A stretch of DNA of 14,237 nt from positions 1-14,237 of the forward strand of contig DNXO01000165.1 of the NCBI GenBank assembly GCA_003506895.1. The letters run 5' to 3'. A program made the translations under genes and the position numbers. The first letter of the stretch is position 1. The number at the start of each line of letters is the position of its first letter. The notes beneath the pieces were generated by a model that did no database searches, was not told the origin of the DNA, and saw only the letters and a list, made by a program, of their open reading frames with translations. This DNA comes from Acetobacteraceae bacterium (GTDB lineage: Bacteria > Pseudomonadota > Alphaproteobacteria > Acetobacterales > Acetobacteraceae). Of this stretch, positions 1-7,400 are shown piece by piece.

Positions 1-7
1 CCGCGCG

Positions 8-39
8 CATACCAGTCGGCCCTTGGGGCCGCTGGTATG
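8..39. repeat. Long imperfect inverted repeat (hairpin)
   Basis: The arms CATACCAG (8-15) and CTGGTATG (32-39) are perfect complements. The inner arms CGGCCC (17-22) and GGGCCG (26-31) continue the stem around a 3-base loop, with a single bulged T at 16, giving about 14 base pairs. No T-run follows on either strand, so it is not a textbook intrinsic terminator. It may end transcription of a gene left of the window, be a dispersed palindrome, or hold a regulator site (the outer arms resemble ACCA/TGGT half-sites). The structure is seen; its role is not known. Confidence 0.55.
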
Positions 40-120
40 AGTCAGATTGCCACGTCGCTTTCGTTCCTCACATGGCAATCGCCCCCTGGCCGGTGTGAAA
101 CGCGCAACAGGAGGCCGCGC

Positions 121-672
121 ATGGCACGTATTCCCATTCTGCACGAAGACGATCCCGCCACCTCGCCCGACGCCAGACTGTAGTTACAGGAAGCCGGCCG
201 GGCATTCTCCGCTCTTGCGAACACGGTTTATCGCGGCACCACGACTCTGGATCCAAGAGATGGAGAACTCGCCTACCTGACCGCCACCGTCGTCAACAAC
301 TGCTACTACTGAATCCCCACTCACACAGCGCTCGGTCGGAGCCTTGGGCTGACGGAAGACCAGATGCGCCATTTGAACGACGATCCGCTGCCAGACGGCG
401 TGTATGACGCGAAACAGGCCGCCATCGTCCGTTACGTGCGAAAATCGACCCGTCTTGAGCGGATCGACGACAAAACCTACGCCGATCTGGCGGCGCATTT
501 CTCAACCGCGCAGATCATGGACATCTGCCTGACGGTCGGCCTCAGCAACATGGTCAACCGCTTCCATGCCGCCTTCCAGACCGACGTGGACGCATCGACC
601 CTGGAAGCCGTCGAGGCCGGAGACGCCATCGCCGGCGTGTGCGCCATCCGGATTTCGAAACCACCGCATTGA
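121..672 (+). pseudogene. Decayed carboxymuconolactone decarboxylase / AhpD-like protein
   Basis: Members of this family are small all-helical proteins using a CxxC...H site for thiol-disulfide or peroxidase chemistry, or decarboxylation. An ATG at 121 follows a perfect AGGAGG (109-114) and opens with MARIPILHEDDPAT, typical of the family. The same frame runs to a TGA at 670-672 but is broken by TAG at 181-183 and TGA at 310-312. Translation through the stops gives an ELAYLTATVVNNCYY segment, then the TGA in place of the second Cys of the CxxC site, then a conserved HTALGRSLGL helix and a C-terminal VGLSNMVNRFHAAF helix. Compared from memory with intact homologues, about 15-20 residues also seem to be missing between ANTV and YRGTTTLDPR. 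The intact ribosome site and long open 3' part suggest recent decay. The TGA could instead encode selenocysteine (see findings), but the TAG argues against a working product. Confidence 0.72.
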
Positions 673-724
673 CGCGCAGCCGACGGCATCGACGGAACGG
701 CCAACCGGTGCCAGACTCGCGCTT

Positions 725-1951
725 ATGACCACCCACTCCCCGACCGGCCCATCGACCGTCAGTCTGCTGCGGTCGATGCCGATGTGGCCGCTCGCCGCGA
801 CCCTGGCCGTGCAGACCCTGGCGACCATGACGCTGTATTCGCTGCCGGCCGTGGCGCCCGAGGTCGCGCGCGACCTCCACGTCCCCGGCACCCTCGTCGG
901 CAGCTTCGTCGCCATGGCCTATGGGGTCGGCATCATCTCCGCCCTGATTTCCCCCGGCATGGTCCGCCGTTACGGCGGTGTCAGGGCCACCCAGGCCGTG
1001 CTGCTGGGCGCCGCCGGCATGGTGCTATTCGCCACCTTTGGATCGGGAGTTGGCGGTCTGGCACTGGCGGTTTTCGTTCTGGGCCTGGGCTACGGCGCCG
1101 CCGCCCCGGCAAGCACCCACCTGCTGGTTCCGCAGACCCCGCAGCCAGTGTTCAACCTGGTCATGTCCCTTCGTCAGATCGGCGTGCCGCTGGGCGGCGT
1201 GCTGGCCGCGCTTATCCTGCCGCCATTATCGCTGGTCATCGGCTGGCGCGGCGCGCTGCTGACCGAATTGTTTCCCATCCTGGCCCTGATCGTCGCGATG
1301 CAGATCCCGCGTGCCCGTTGGGACGCGGATCGGGAACCGAACCGCCGGGTGTTCGGCCGAGCGCTGCTGCAGCCATTCTCGCTGCTGAGGGAATCCCGTT
1401 TTCGCCGCCTGTCGGTCGCCGCGTTCGTCTATGCCGGACTGGCGCTGTGCCTGATTGCCTTCATGACTGTTCAGTTAACGACCGTCGTTGGCCTGACCCT
1501 GGTGCAGGCGGGCCAGATCCTGGCCGCCTACCAAATCGCCGGTTCGGTCAGCCGCCCGATCTGGGGCTGGATCGCGGATCGCTGGCTGACCCCCGCGCAA
1601 ACCCTGGCGGTGCATGGAATAGGCATGGCAGCGGCTTCGGCATTGACCGGCTTTTATGCGCCGGGTTGGCCCGTCTGGGCGATCACCGCCAACGCGGTTT
1701 TGGCCGGCTGCACCGCCGGCGGCTACACCGGCGTCGGCTATGCGGAATACGCCGCCCTCGGGGGTGCTCGCCGCACCGAGGCAACCGGACTAGGCACGGC
1801 GATCTTCTTCGCCGGCGGCATGGTGACCCCCCCGATCTTCGGTGCCGCGGTCACGGCGCTGGGCGGCTACCAAGGCAGCTATCTGGTCTGCGCCGCCTGC
1901 GCCTTGGTCTGCGCCGCGCTGCTGGTCGGGCCGGCGTCGAGCAGGCGTTAG
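725..1951 (+). CDS. MFS transporter, 12-TM type
   Basis: The product is a 408-residue inner-membrane permease of the major facilitator superfamily, presumably a proton-coupled uptake or efflux carrier of unknown substrate. The sequence is hydrophobic almost throughout, with two six-helix halves split by a charged loop near residues 195-225 (IPRARWDADREPNRR). A glycine- and arginine-containing segment, VMSLRQIGVPLGGVLAALIL, lies in the first half, as in CynX/YcaD-like carriers. The frame is open upstream to 566, but that part overlaps the decayed upstream gene and is charged and proline-rich. ATG at 725 gives the usual family length, although its ribosome site is weak, and ATG at 776 is an alternative. 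It lies 52 bases after the decayed CMD gene and may once have been co-transcribed with it. It converges on the bcp gene. Confidence 0.85.
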   Translation: MTTHSPTGPSTVSLLRSMPMWPLAATLAVQTLATMTLYSLPAVAPEVARDLHVPGTLVGSFVAMAYGVGIISALISPGMVRRYGGVRATQAVLLGAAGMVLFATFGSGVGGLALAVFVLGLGYGAAAPASTHLLVPQTPQPVFNLVMSLRQIGVPLGGVLAALILPPLSLVIGWRGALLTELFPILALIVAMQIPRARWDADREPNRRVFGRALLQPFSLLRESRFRRLSVAAFVYAGLALCLIAFMTVQLTTVVGLTLVQAGQILAAYQIAGSVSRPIWGWIADRWLTPAQTLAVHGIGMAAASALTGFYAPGWPVWAITANAVLAGCTAGGYTGVGYAEYAALGGARRTEATGLGTAIFFAGGMVTPPIFGAAVTALGGYQGSYLVCAACALVCAALLVGPASSRR

Positions 1952-2026
1952 GCTGCTACGTTTGCGGACTGGCCGAACCATTCGTCGCCCTTCTCATCGT
2001 GGCCGGGCCATGTCCCTGCCCCCAGC

Positions 2027-2494
<468 letters not shown>

Positions 2495-2519
2495 CTGTGC
2501 TGTTCCCCTGGCTGGATTG

Positions 2520-4028
2520 TCATTCGGGTATAACAAGGTGCGTTTCCCGCTTCTGTCCAGGGGCGCCACCCGTCCCCAATCCTTCCCCGCGCAACACGGT
2601 CACGGTTCGCAGAACCCGCCCGTCCGACACCACCGAGGCGGGCTGCAAGACCTCGACAGATCGAAACCAGGTCTTCGCTTCGTCCACCGCGCGCGGGTTG
2701 GGGTCGACCACCACCACGATCACGTCCCGGCCGGCAAACGCCCGAACCGGATCGGCGAAACCAAGCTGGCGTGAATCCGCATTCAAGCACAGCATCGTCA
2801 CGTCAGGCCCCAGCGCGTAGCCAATCTTGCCGGCATCCCGCCAGTTCAGCGCGGCCACAACGGCCCCCGGAGCCAGCAATCCGCGCGCCCTCAATTCCTC
2901 CCGCACCGATGTCCAGTCCAGTCCCTCGGCCGTCGGATCGTTGCGCATCACCGTGGCCAGACGCCCACCGAGCCAGTCAAACTGGATTTGCGTCGCGACG
3001 ACCGTCACCGCCACCAGCACCAACGCCGCCGACCCAGCCACCAGCCGTCGCACCCATGCGCGGTCCAGCCGACCAGCGATCCGCTCGCCCAGCAGAGGGA
3101 AAAGCATCAGGTAACCGGGGGCGGCCCAGTGATACAGAATCCGCTGGCTGGACCATGCCGAAATCAGCGCGAACACAACAATCGGGGGTGCCGCGAGGCA
3201 GCACAGCAGCCGATGCGACCAGACCGCCCCGCGCCGGAAGCCCTGAGCCAGCAGGATCATCATCGGCATCCAGATCCAGGGCAGCACGAACAGCGCCTCC
3301 CCCCCCAACGTCTGCAACGGCATCAACGGCCGAAACCGGAACCCCGTCGCTCGGTCGCCTTGGAACGCGAACGACGCCCAGCCATGCGTCGCGTTCCAGA
3401 TCGGCACCGGCGAAAACACCAGAACCGCCAGGATCGCCGCGATATACGGATGAGGCCGCAGCAACCAGCGCCGATGCGCCGGATCAACCGCCAGATACAG
3501 GAACGCCCCCGCGATCGTCAGCACCGCGGAGTATTTCGAAAACAGTGCCAGCCCCGCGCAAACCCCGGCCGCCGCCCACCAGCCCATTGCCCGCCGTCCG
3601 CTGGCTGGCAACGCGTAAAGCAGGCAAAGCGCCGCCCCCAGCAATGCCGTATCCAACGGCCCATCCGGCAGCACCCAGCTTGCCGTGGTAACCCCAAAAA
3701 CCGGCGACACATTCAGCGCGACCGCCGCCCAATACCCGGCCCGCCGATCCGCGATGACACACCCGATCCGCCAGACCAGGAACTGCGACAGCGCGAACAG
3801 CAGGATGAATGGCAAGCGCACTACAACCGGCGCCTCGGTCCCCAGCAGGTGCGATGCGCCCCAGGACAGCCACCAACTCGCGGGCGGATGATCGAAATAG
3901 CCGAGACTCAGCACCCGCCCGGCTGTCACCATATAACTCTCATCAACCCCCAGCCCGGTGGTCGCGGCGAACGCCAGCCGGATCAGTGTCGTCGCGGCGA
4001 TCAGCCGCAGGATCGGAGACAATTTCAT
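2520..4028 (-). CDS. GT39 / ArnT-like membrane glycosyltransferase
   Basis: This is a polytopic GT-C glycosyltransferase of family 39 (PMT/ArnT type). Such enzymes use a polyprenyl-phosphate-linked sugar and transfer it, on the periplasmic side, to lipid A, protein or another glycan. The 502-residue product starts with a membrane segment. It then has the acidic catalytic pair in the first periplasmic loop (GVDESY, Asp29-Glu30) and the FDHPPASWW motif (residues 45-53) seen in ArnT-like proteins, followed by about ten more hydrophobic helices and a soluble C-terminal domain from about residue 380. The acceptor cannot be told. ATG at 4028 puts the first helix at the N-terminus; an in-frame ATG at 4079 adds a charged, Cys-containing stretch, and neither has a strong ribosome site. 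bcp follows after 25 bases. The 4028 start overlaps the start of the divergent zinc-ribbon gene. Confidence 0.85.
   Translation of the reverse strand: MKLSPILRLIAATTLIRLAFAATTGLGVDESYMVTAGRVLSLGYFDHPPASWWLSWGASHLLGTEAPVVVRLPFILLFALSQFLVWRIGCVIADRRAGYWAAVALNVSPVFGVTTASWVLPDGPLDTALLGAALCLLYALPASGRRAMGWWAAAGVCAGLALFSKYSAVLTIAGAFLYLAVDPAHRRWLLRPHPYIAAILAVLVFSPVPIWNATHGWASFAFQGDRATGFRFRPLMPLQTLGGEALFVLPWIWMPMMILLAQGFRRGAVWSHRLLCCLAAPPIVVFALISAWSSQRILYHWAAPGYLMLFPLLGERIAGRLDRAWVRRLVAGSAALVLVAVTVVATQIQFDWLGGRLATVMRNDPTAEGLDWTSVREELRARGLLAPGAVVAALNWRDAGKIGYALGPDVTMLCLNADSRQLGFADPVRAFAGRDVIVVVVDPNPRAVDEAKTWFRSVEVLQPASVVSDGRVLRTVTVLRGEGLGTGGAPGQKRETHLVIPE
4015..4019 (+). promoter_or_regulatory. Ribosome binding site fixing the start of the zinc-ribbon gene
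   Basis: GGAGA lies 7 bases before the ATG at 4027. This supports that start over the in-frame upstream ATG at 3958, whose extra residues are simply the complement of the glycosyltransferase gene. The site lies inside the coding region of the divergent gene. Confidence 0.6.
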
Positions 4029-4233
4029 GGAGTGCGGCTGCTTCTGTTGCCTGCAAACATTCGCGGCTTCGGAGGTCATCGACTGGATCGACGACGGGGA
4101 TACGCCACTATGCCCCTATTGCGGTATCGCCGCCGTGCTGCCGGGCGTGACCGACCTGGTGAAACTGTTCAGGCTACGCGAACAACGCTTCGGCACCCAC
4201 ACCGGCGTGCCGTTGGCGGACGAGGAGGGGTAG
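4027..4233 (+). CDS. Small zinc-ribbon protein of unknown function
   Basis: The 68-residue protein belongs to a family of small conserved cytoplasmic proteins usually annotated as hypothetical. It has two Cys pairs, C5-x-x-C8 and C29-P-Y-C32, separated by a conserved TFAASEVIDWIDDGDTPL segment, followed by GIAAVLPG. The spacing suggests a single zinc ribbon. No enzymatic residue is evident, and binding to nucleic acid or protein would be a guess. The C-terminus (residues 45-68) is charged and probably flexible. The start is supported by GGAGA seven bases upstream. Its ATG shares two bases with the ATG of the opposite-strand glycosyltransferase gene, so one of the two starts may in fact be different. 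A hairpin at 4248-4287 follows the stop closely. Confidence 0.75.
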   Translation: MECGCFCCLQTFAASEVIDWIDDGDTPLCPYCGIAAVLPGVTDLVKLFRLREQRFGTHTGVPLADEEG

Positions 4234-4247
4234 GGTCAAACTCTGCC

Positions 4248-4287
4248 CTCTCCGTCATGGCCACGCCACGCATGGCCATGACGAGAG
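4248..4287. terminator. Terminator-like hairpin between convergent genes
   Basis: CGTCATGGCCA (4253-4263) and TGGCCATGACG (4273-4283) are perfect complements around a 9-base loop. With one bulged C, the stem extends through CTCT/AGAG to about 15 base pairs. It lies in the gap between the ends of two convergent genes (stops at 4233 and 4353), the right place for a bidirectional terminator. There is no T-run on either side, so it may equally be a dispersed palindromic repeat that shields 3' ends. The structure is certain; the role is inferred. Confidence 0.5.
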
Positions 4288-4352
4288 AGCAAAGGCTGCG
4301 CTTCACCGCCTCCGCTATCCGGATGCGGATGGCAGGACAGACAATCAACCAA

Positions 4353-5198
4353 TCAGGCGGCGACAACCCGCTGCGTCTGAATGCCCAGTCCCTCGATCCC
4401 CAGCCGCATTACGTCCCCGACCTTCAGGAACACCGGCTCCGGCTTCACGCCCACACCAACGCCCGGAGGCGTGCCGGTGGCGATCACGTCACCCGGATGC
4501 AGCGTAATGAAGTGGCTGACGTAGCTGACCAGCTTCTGCACGCCGAAGATCATCGTCTGGGTGGAGCCGTCCTGGAACCGCTTGCCGTTCACTTCCGTCC
4601 ACAGCGGCAGGTCCTGCGGATCGCTGACCTCATCCTTCGTCACCATCCATGGGCCGGTCGGGCCGAAGGTGTCGCAACCCTTGCCTTTGTCCCAGGTGCC
4701 GCCGCGCTCCATCTGGTATTCGCGCTCGCTGACGTCATTGCAGACGCAGTAGCCGGCGACATAATCCATCGACTCGTTCTCGGTCACATAGCGGGCGGTC
4801 TTCCCGATCACCACGCCGAGTTCCACCTCCCAGTCCATCTTTTTCGAACCGCGCGGCAGTTTCACATCGTCGTTCGGCCCGGAGAAGGCGCTGAGCGACT
4901 TCATGAACACGATCGGCTCTTTCGGGATCGGGTTGCCGGTTTCCGCCGCATGATCGGCATAGTTCAGACCGATGCAAACGTAGTTGACCGGACGAGCCAC
5001 GCACGCACCGATGCGCGGATTGCCCTCGACCTTCGGCAGCTTCATCGCATCGACGCCGGCCAGCATGCTCAGCGACGCATCGGACAGGGCGAACCCGTCG
5101 ATATCGCGAACCAGGCTGCTCAGATCGCGGATCGAACCATCATTGGCGAACAGACCGGGCTTCTCGGCCCCGGCCGGACCGTAGCGCAACAGCTTCAT
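4353..5198 (-). CDS. Fumarylacetoacetate hydrolase family diketo-acid hydrolase
   Basis: The family hydrolyses C-C bonds of 1,3-diketo acids (for example 2,4-diketo-3-deoxy sugar acids to pyruvate plus a hydroxy acid), or acts as a hydratase or decarboxylase. The 281-residue product has the two-part FAH layout. It shows the catalytic-dyad region NYADHAAE (His83, Glu86), metal ligands Glu124 and Glu126 in DWEVELGVVIG plus Asp155 in CNDVSERE, the GTWDKGKGCDTFGPTGPW signature (168-185) typical of the 2,4-diketo-3-deoxy-L-fuconate/rhamnonate hydrolase clade, and GTPPGVG at 242-248. GGAG precedes the ATG at 5198. It starts 21 bases after the end of the SDR gene and is the last gene of the operon. 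The adjacent dehydrogenase would supply a 2,4-diketo acid. Fumarylpyruvate hydrolase or ureidoglycolate lyase, frequent automatic names, are less likely. Fine specificity is inferred. Confidence 0.9.
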   Translation of the reverse strand: MKLLRYGPAGAEKPGLFANDGSIRDLSSLVRDIDGFALSDASLSMLAGVDAMKLPKVEGNPRIGACVARPVNYVCIGLNYADHAAETGNPIPKEPIVFMKSLSAFSGPNDDVKLPRGSKKMDWEVELGVVIGKTARYVTENESMDYVAGYCVCNDVSEREYQMERGGTWDKGKGCDTFGPTGPWMVTKDEVSDPQDLPLWTEVNGKRFQDGSTQTMIFGVQKLVSYVSHFITLHPGDVIATGTPPGVGVGVKPEPVFLKVGDVMRLGIEGLGIQTQRVVAA

Positions 5199-5219
5199 AG
5201 CATTCTCCCCCTAAGCAAA

Positions 5220-5966
5220 TTAAAGCGTCAGGCCACCATCTATAACGATAGATTGGCCCGTAATGAACTGGGCATCGTCGCCGGCCAGATACACCGCCAG
5301 GGCCGCGATCTCCTGCGGTGTCCCCAACCGTCCCATCGGCTGCCGAGCGACAAACGCCGCTCGCGCGGCATCGAGCGATCCGGCGGCGTCGGCGTTGGCC
5401 GCGATGCGTTCGCCCAGGCTGGGTGTCTCCACCGTGCCCGGGCACAGGCAGTTGCAACGAATGCCCTTTGTCACGTAATCGGTCGCGACCGAACGGGTCA
5501 TACCGATCACGGCGGCCTTGGACGCGCTGTAGATGAAGCGGTTCGGCACGCCCTTCAGGCTGGATGCGACCGAGGCCATGTTGATGATCGCCCCGCCGCC
5601 CCGCTGCAACATGCCGGGCAGGAACGCCCGCATGGTGCGGAACATGGAGCGGCCATTGAGGTCGAATGCGAATGACCAGTCATCCTCGCTGGCGTCCATC
5701 AGCGTGCCCTGATGCACGACGCCCGCGCAGTTGAACAGGATATCGACCGGTCCTGCGTCCTTCGCGGCGGCGATGATCGCGGCGGCGTCCAACACGTTCA
5801 GCCCCATCGTGCGGATCGAGTCGGACTCCAGCCCCCGCAGCTTCGCCGGATCCACATCCGTGGCGATAACCTTGGCGCCAGCGGCGGCGAACGCCTGCAC
5901 TGTCGCGCGGCCGATGCCCTGGCCAGCCGCGGTTACAAACGCTGTCTTACCGGTCAATGATGCCAT
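5220..5966 (-). CDS. SDR dehydrogenase, 2-keto-3-deoxy-L-fuconate dehydrogenase / BDH2 clade
   Basis: This is a cytoplasmic classical short-chain dehydrogenase of 248 residues. It has the Rossmann motif TAAGQGIG (12-19), Asp37 after the second strand (NAD rather than NADP preference), NCAG (79-82), the active-site Ser in NMASVASS (near 132), and Tyr146/Lys150 in YSASK. The stretches SKAAVIGMTRSVATDYV and GIRCNCLCPGTVETPSLGER are hallmarks of the clade holding mammalian BDH2 and bacterial 2-keto-3-deoxy-L-fuconate dehydrogenase, which oxidises the C4 hydroxyl of a 2-keto-3-deoxy acid to a 2,4-diketo acid. The next gene encodes the fitting hydrolase. The ATG at 5966 with GGAGGAAGGA just upstream is preferred to the in-frame ATG at 5987. 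The ribosome site is partly inside a 10-bp hairpin (5976-6005), so translation may depend on structure. Substrate identity is inferred. Confidence 0.9.
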   Translation of the reverse strand: MASLTGKTAFVTAAGQGIGRATVQAFAAAGAKVIATDVDPAKLRGLESDSIRTMGLNVLDAAAIIAAAKDAGPVDILFNCAGVVHQGTLMDASEDDWSFAFDLNGRSMFRTMRAFLPGMLQRGGGAIINMASVASSLKGVPNRFIYSASKAAVIGMTRSVATDYVTKGIRCNCLCPGTVETPSLGERIAANADAAGSLDAARAAFVARQPMGRLGTPQEIAALAVYLAGDDAQFITGQSIVIDGGLTL

Positions 5967-5975
5967 TGGATCCTT

Positions 5976-6005
5976 CCTCCACCGCACCCGTTGGCGCGGT
6001 GGAGG
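5976..6005 (-). promoter_or_regulatory. Hairpin covering part of the SDR ribosome binding site
   Basis: CCTCCACCGC (5976-5985) and GCGGTGGAGG (5996-6005) are perfect complements around a 10-base loop. On the minus-strand transcript the 3' arm ends with the GGAGG of the SDR ribosome site, 9 bases before its ATG. Folding would hide this GGAGG, though AAGGA immediately after it stays free. It lies in the 84-base gap between the amidohydrolase and SDR genes. It could tune translation, stabilise a processed mRNA end, or be a weak attenuator. There is no T-run. Confidence 0.55.
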
Positions 6006-6050
6006 CCCGTTTAGGCCATTTCGCGGCGAAGGTCACCCGATCAAATGGCG

Positions 6051-7274
6051 CTAGTGATGGAGCTCTGGAGCGTGCCACGTCACGGTGCGTTTGCCATTCT
6101 TGAATACCGCGATTGGATTGCGGATCTCCGCGATTGTCCGTTCCGGAGATGGGCTGTCGAAAACCACGATATCGGCCGGGTTACCCAACGCGATCCCGTA
6201 GTCCGTCGCGTTCAGGATGCGGGCCGAGCGGTTCGTCAGCATCGCGAAGCATTCGCGCAACTCCTCCGGCTGAGCCGTCTGCACCACGTTGGCATAGAGA
6301 TTCGCCATGCGCACCAGCGAGCAGTCCCCGAATGGTGTCGCTGGATTGAGCACATTGTTGCTGGAAATCGAGCAATTGACGCCGTGCGCCAGCAGTGCGT
6401 GCGCATCCGCGACACCACGGCAGACCGAATGGTCGCGGTCGCGGCCCATGAGGTATAGGTCGGTTGCCGGCAAAACGCTCACCGCAACCCCCGCATCGGC
6501 AAGCCTGCGCGCTACGACTGCCATGTCGGAGGGCGGCATAAGCGAGAGCTTTGTCATATGGCCCACGGTCACCCGCCCGCCGAGGCGGTACTGCTCCGTA
6601 AGGTCACACACCAGCAGCGCATCCAGGTCTTCCGGCGTATTACCGACGTCCAGATGCAGGTCGATGTCCACGTCGAACTCCCGCGCCAGTTCGAAGATGC
6701 GGCGAATCTGGCCAGGATGGTCGGTGTCGTAGCGCGGCGCGCCGCCAATCACCTTCGCGCCCCGCTTCAGCGCTTGCACCAGCAGGTCTTCGGTGCCGGG
6801 ATAGTTGGTCAACCCCTCCTGCGGAAACACACAGAGCTGCAAATCCACCGCCCAGGCGTAGTCTTCCATCAGCGAGGCCACGGCGTTGAAACCGCGCAGG
6901 CCGATGCCGGGATCAACCTCTACATGCGTGCGAATGCGGGTGGTACCGTGCACCAGACATTCGCGTAGCGTTGCCTCGGCGCGCTCGCGCACATCTTCCT
7001 CGGTGATGGCCGGCTTGAAAGGCGCCACATAGGGCACCGGGCGTATCACCCGCCCCCGCTCGGCTGGGCACCGTTCCAGCAAGCGCGCCTTGTCCAGATG
7101 GATGTGCGTCTCGACCAGTCCGGGGCAGGCCAGCCTGCCACCAGCGTCGAAACGCTGCGCATCCGCTACGAGGCCAGGCCCGATTGCCACGATCCGGCCA
7201 TCCTCCACACCGATATCGGTGAGTTTGCCCGGTGCGGCATCCATCAGTTGCACATTGGCGACAATCAGATCCAT
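6051..7274 (-). CDS. Cytosine deaminase-like amidohydrolase (CodA/AtzC family)
   Basis: This metal-dependent amidohydrolase (TIM barrel flanked by a small beta domain) should hydrolyse a cyclic or linear amide or amine; the substrate is unknown. The 407-residue product has the N-terminal beta domain, then PGLVETHIHLDKA with metal ligands His57 and His59, RTHVEVDP (115-122), DLHLDVG with His207, TVGHMTKLS with His239, and PADIVVF in the closing beta domain. Two key positions differ from E. coli cytosine deaminase. The catalytic Glu of its HCDE motif is Val210 here, and the metal-ligand Asp of its GHDD motif aligns with Asn306 in SISSNNVLNP. Simple cytosine deaminase activity is therefore unlikely. 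ATG at 7274 is chosen over 7295 because GGGAGG (7280-7285) sits 5 bases before it. It is the first gene of an operon with the SDR and FAH genes and is divergent from an MHS symporter. Confidence 0.85.
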   Translation of the reverse strand: MDLIVANVQLMDAAPGKLTDIGVEDGRIVAIGPGLVADAQRFDAGGRLACPGLVETHIHLDKARLLERCPAERGRVIRPVPYVAPFKPAITEEDVRERAEATLRECLVHGTTRIRTHVEVDPGIGLRGFNAVASLMEDYAWAVDLQLCVFPQEGLTNYPGTEDLLVQALKRGAKVIGGAPRYDTDHPGQIRRIFELAREFDVDIDLHLDVGNTPEDLDALLVCDLTEQYRLGGRVTVGHMTKLSLMPPSDMAVVARRLADAGVAVSVLPATDLYLMGRDRDHSVCRGVADAHALLAHGVNCSISSNNVLNPATPFGDCSLVRMANLYANVVQTAQPEELRECFAMLTNRSARILNATDYGIALGNPADIVVFDSPSPERTIAEIRNPIAVFKNGKRTVTWHAPELHH

Positions 7275-7400
7275 GCGTGCCTCCCGCAATTTCAACCCGG
7301 GTCATACGGCGGGACCTGACGCAGGAAAAGTCGGTTTCAATCGCAACATGGCATAAAGTCTGCTTTACTTTTCATGTCAGCTAGGAAAAGGGGGTTGGTC
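7275..7400. promoter_or_regulatory. Divergent promoter region of the amidohydrolase operon and MHS symporter
   Basis: This short shared gap must carry the promoters of both the minus-strand catabolic operon and the plus-strand transporter. It contains the amidohydrolase ribosome site (7280-7285), a small AT-rich palindrome TAAAG-TCTG-CTTTA (7354-7367), and two TTTCAA repeats near 7290 and 7335. The palindrome could be an operator for one regulator controlling both directions, but no regulator gene is in the window. No clear -35/-10 pair stands out on either strand. Confidence 0.35.
7387..7394 (+). promoter_or_regulatory. Ribosome binding site for a GTG start of the MHS symporter
   Basis: AAAGGGGG lies 6 bases before an in-frame GTG at 7401, whereas the ATG at 7374 has only T-rich sequence upstream. 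It moves the start 9 codons downstream and removes the basic MSARKRGLV stretch. Confidence 0.55.

Noticed and set aside
566..724. Extended N-terminus of the first MFS protein
   Set aside because: This stretch is the other-frame reading of the decayed CMD gene and lacks homology; ATG 725 gives the normal permease length.
1952..2026. Search for a terminator between the convergent MFS and bcp genes
   Set aside because: Only short GGCC-type repeats are seen; no stable stem or T-run is present.
2988..5675. A very long plus-strand open frame (895 codons) crossing the glycosyltransferase, zinc-ribbon, FAH and SDR genes
   Set aside because: It is antisense to well-recognised genes, its product is dominated by Arg, Gln, His and Pro with no domain, and such frames arise from GC-rich codon bias on the other strand.
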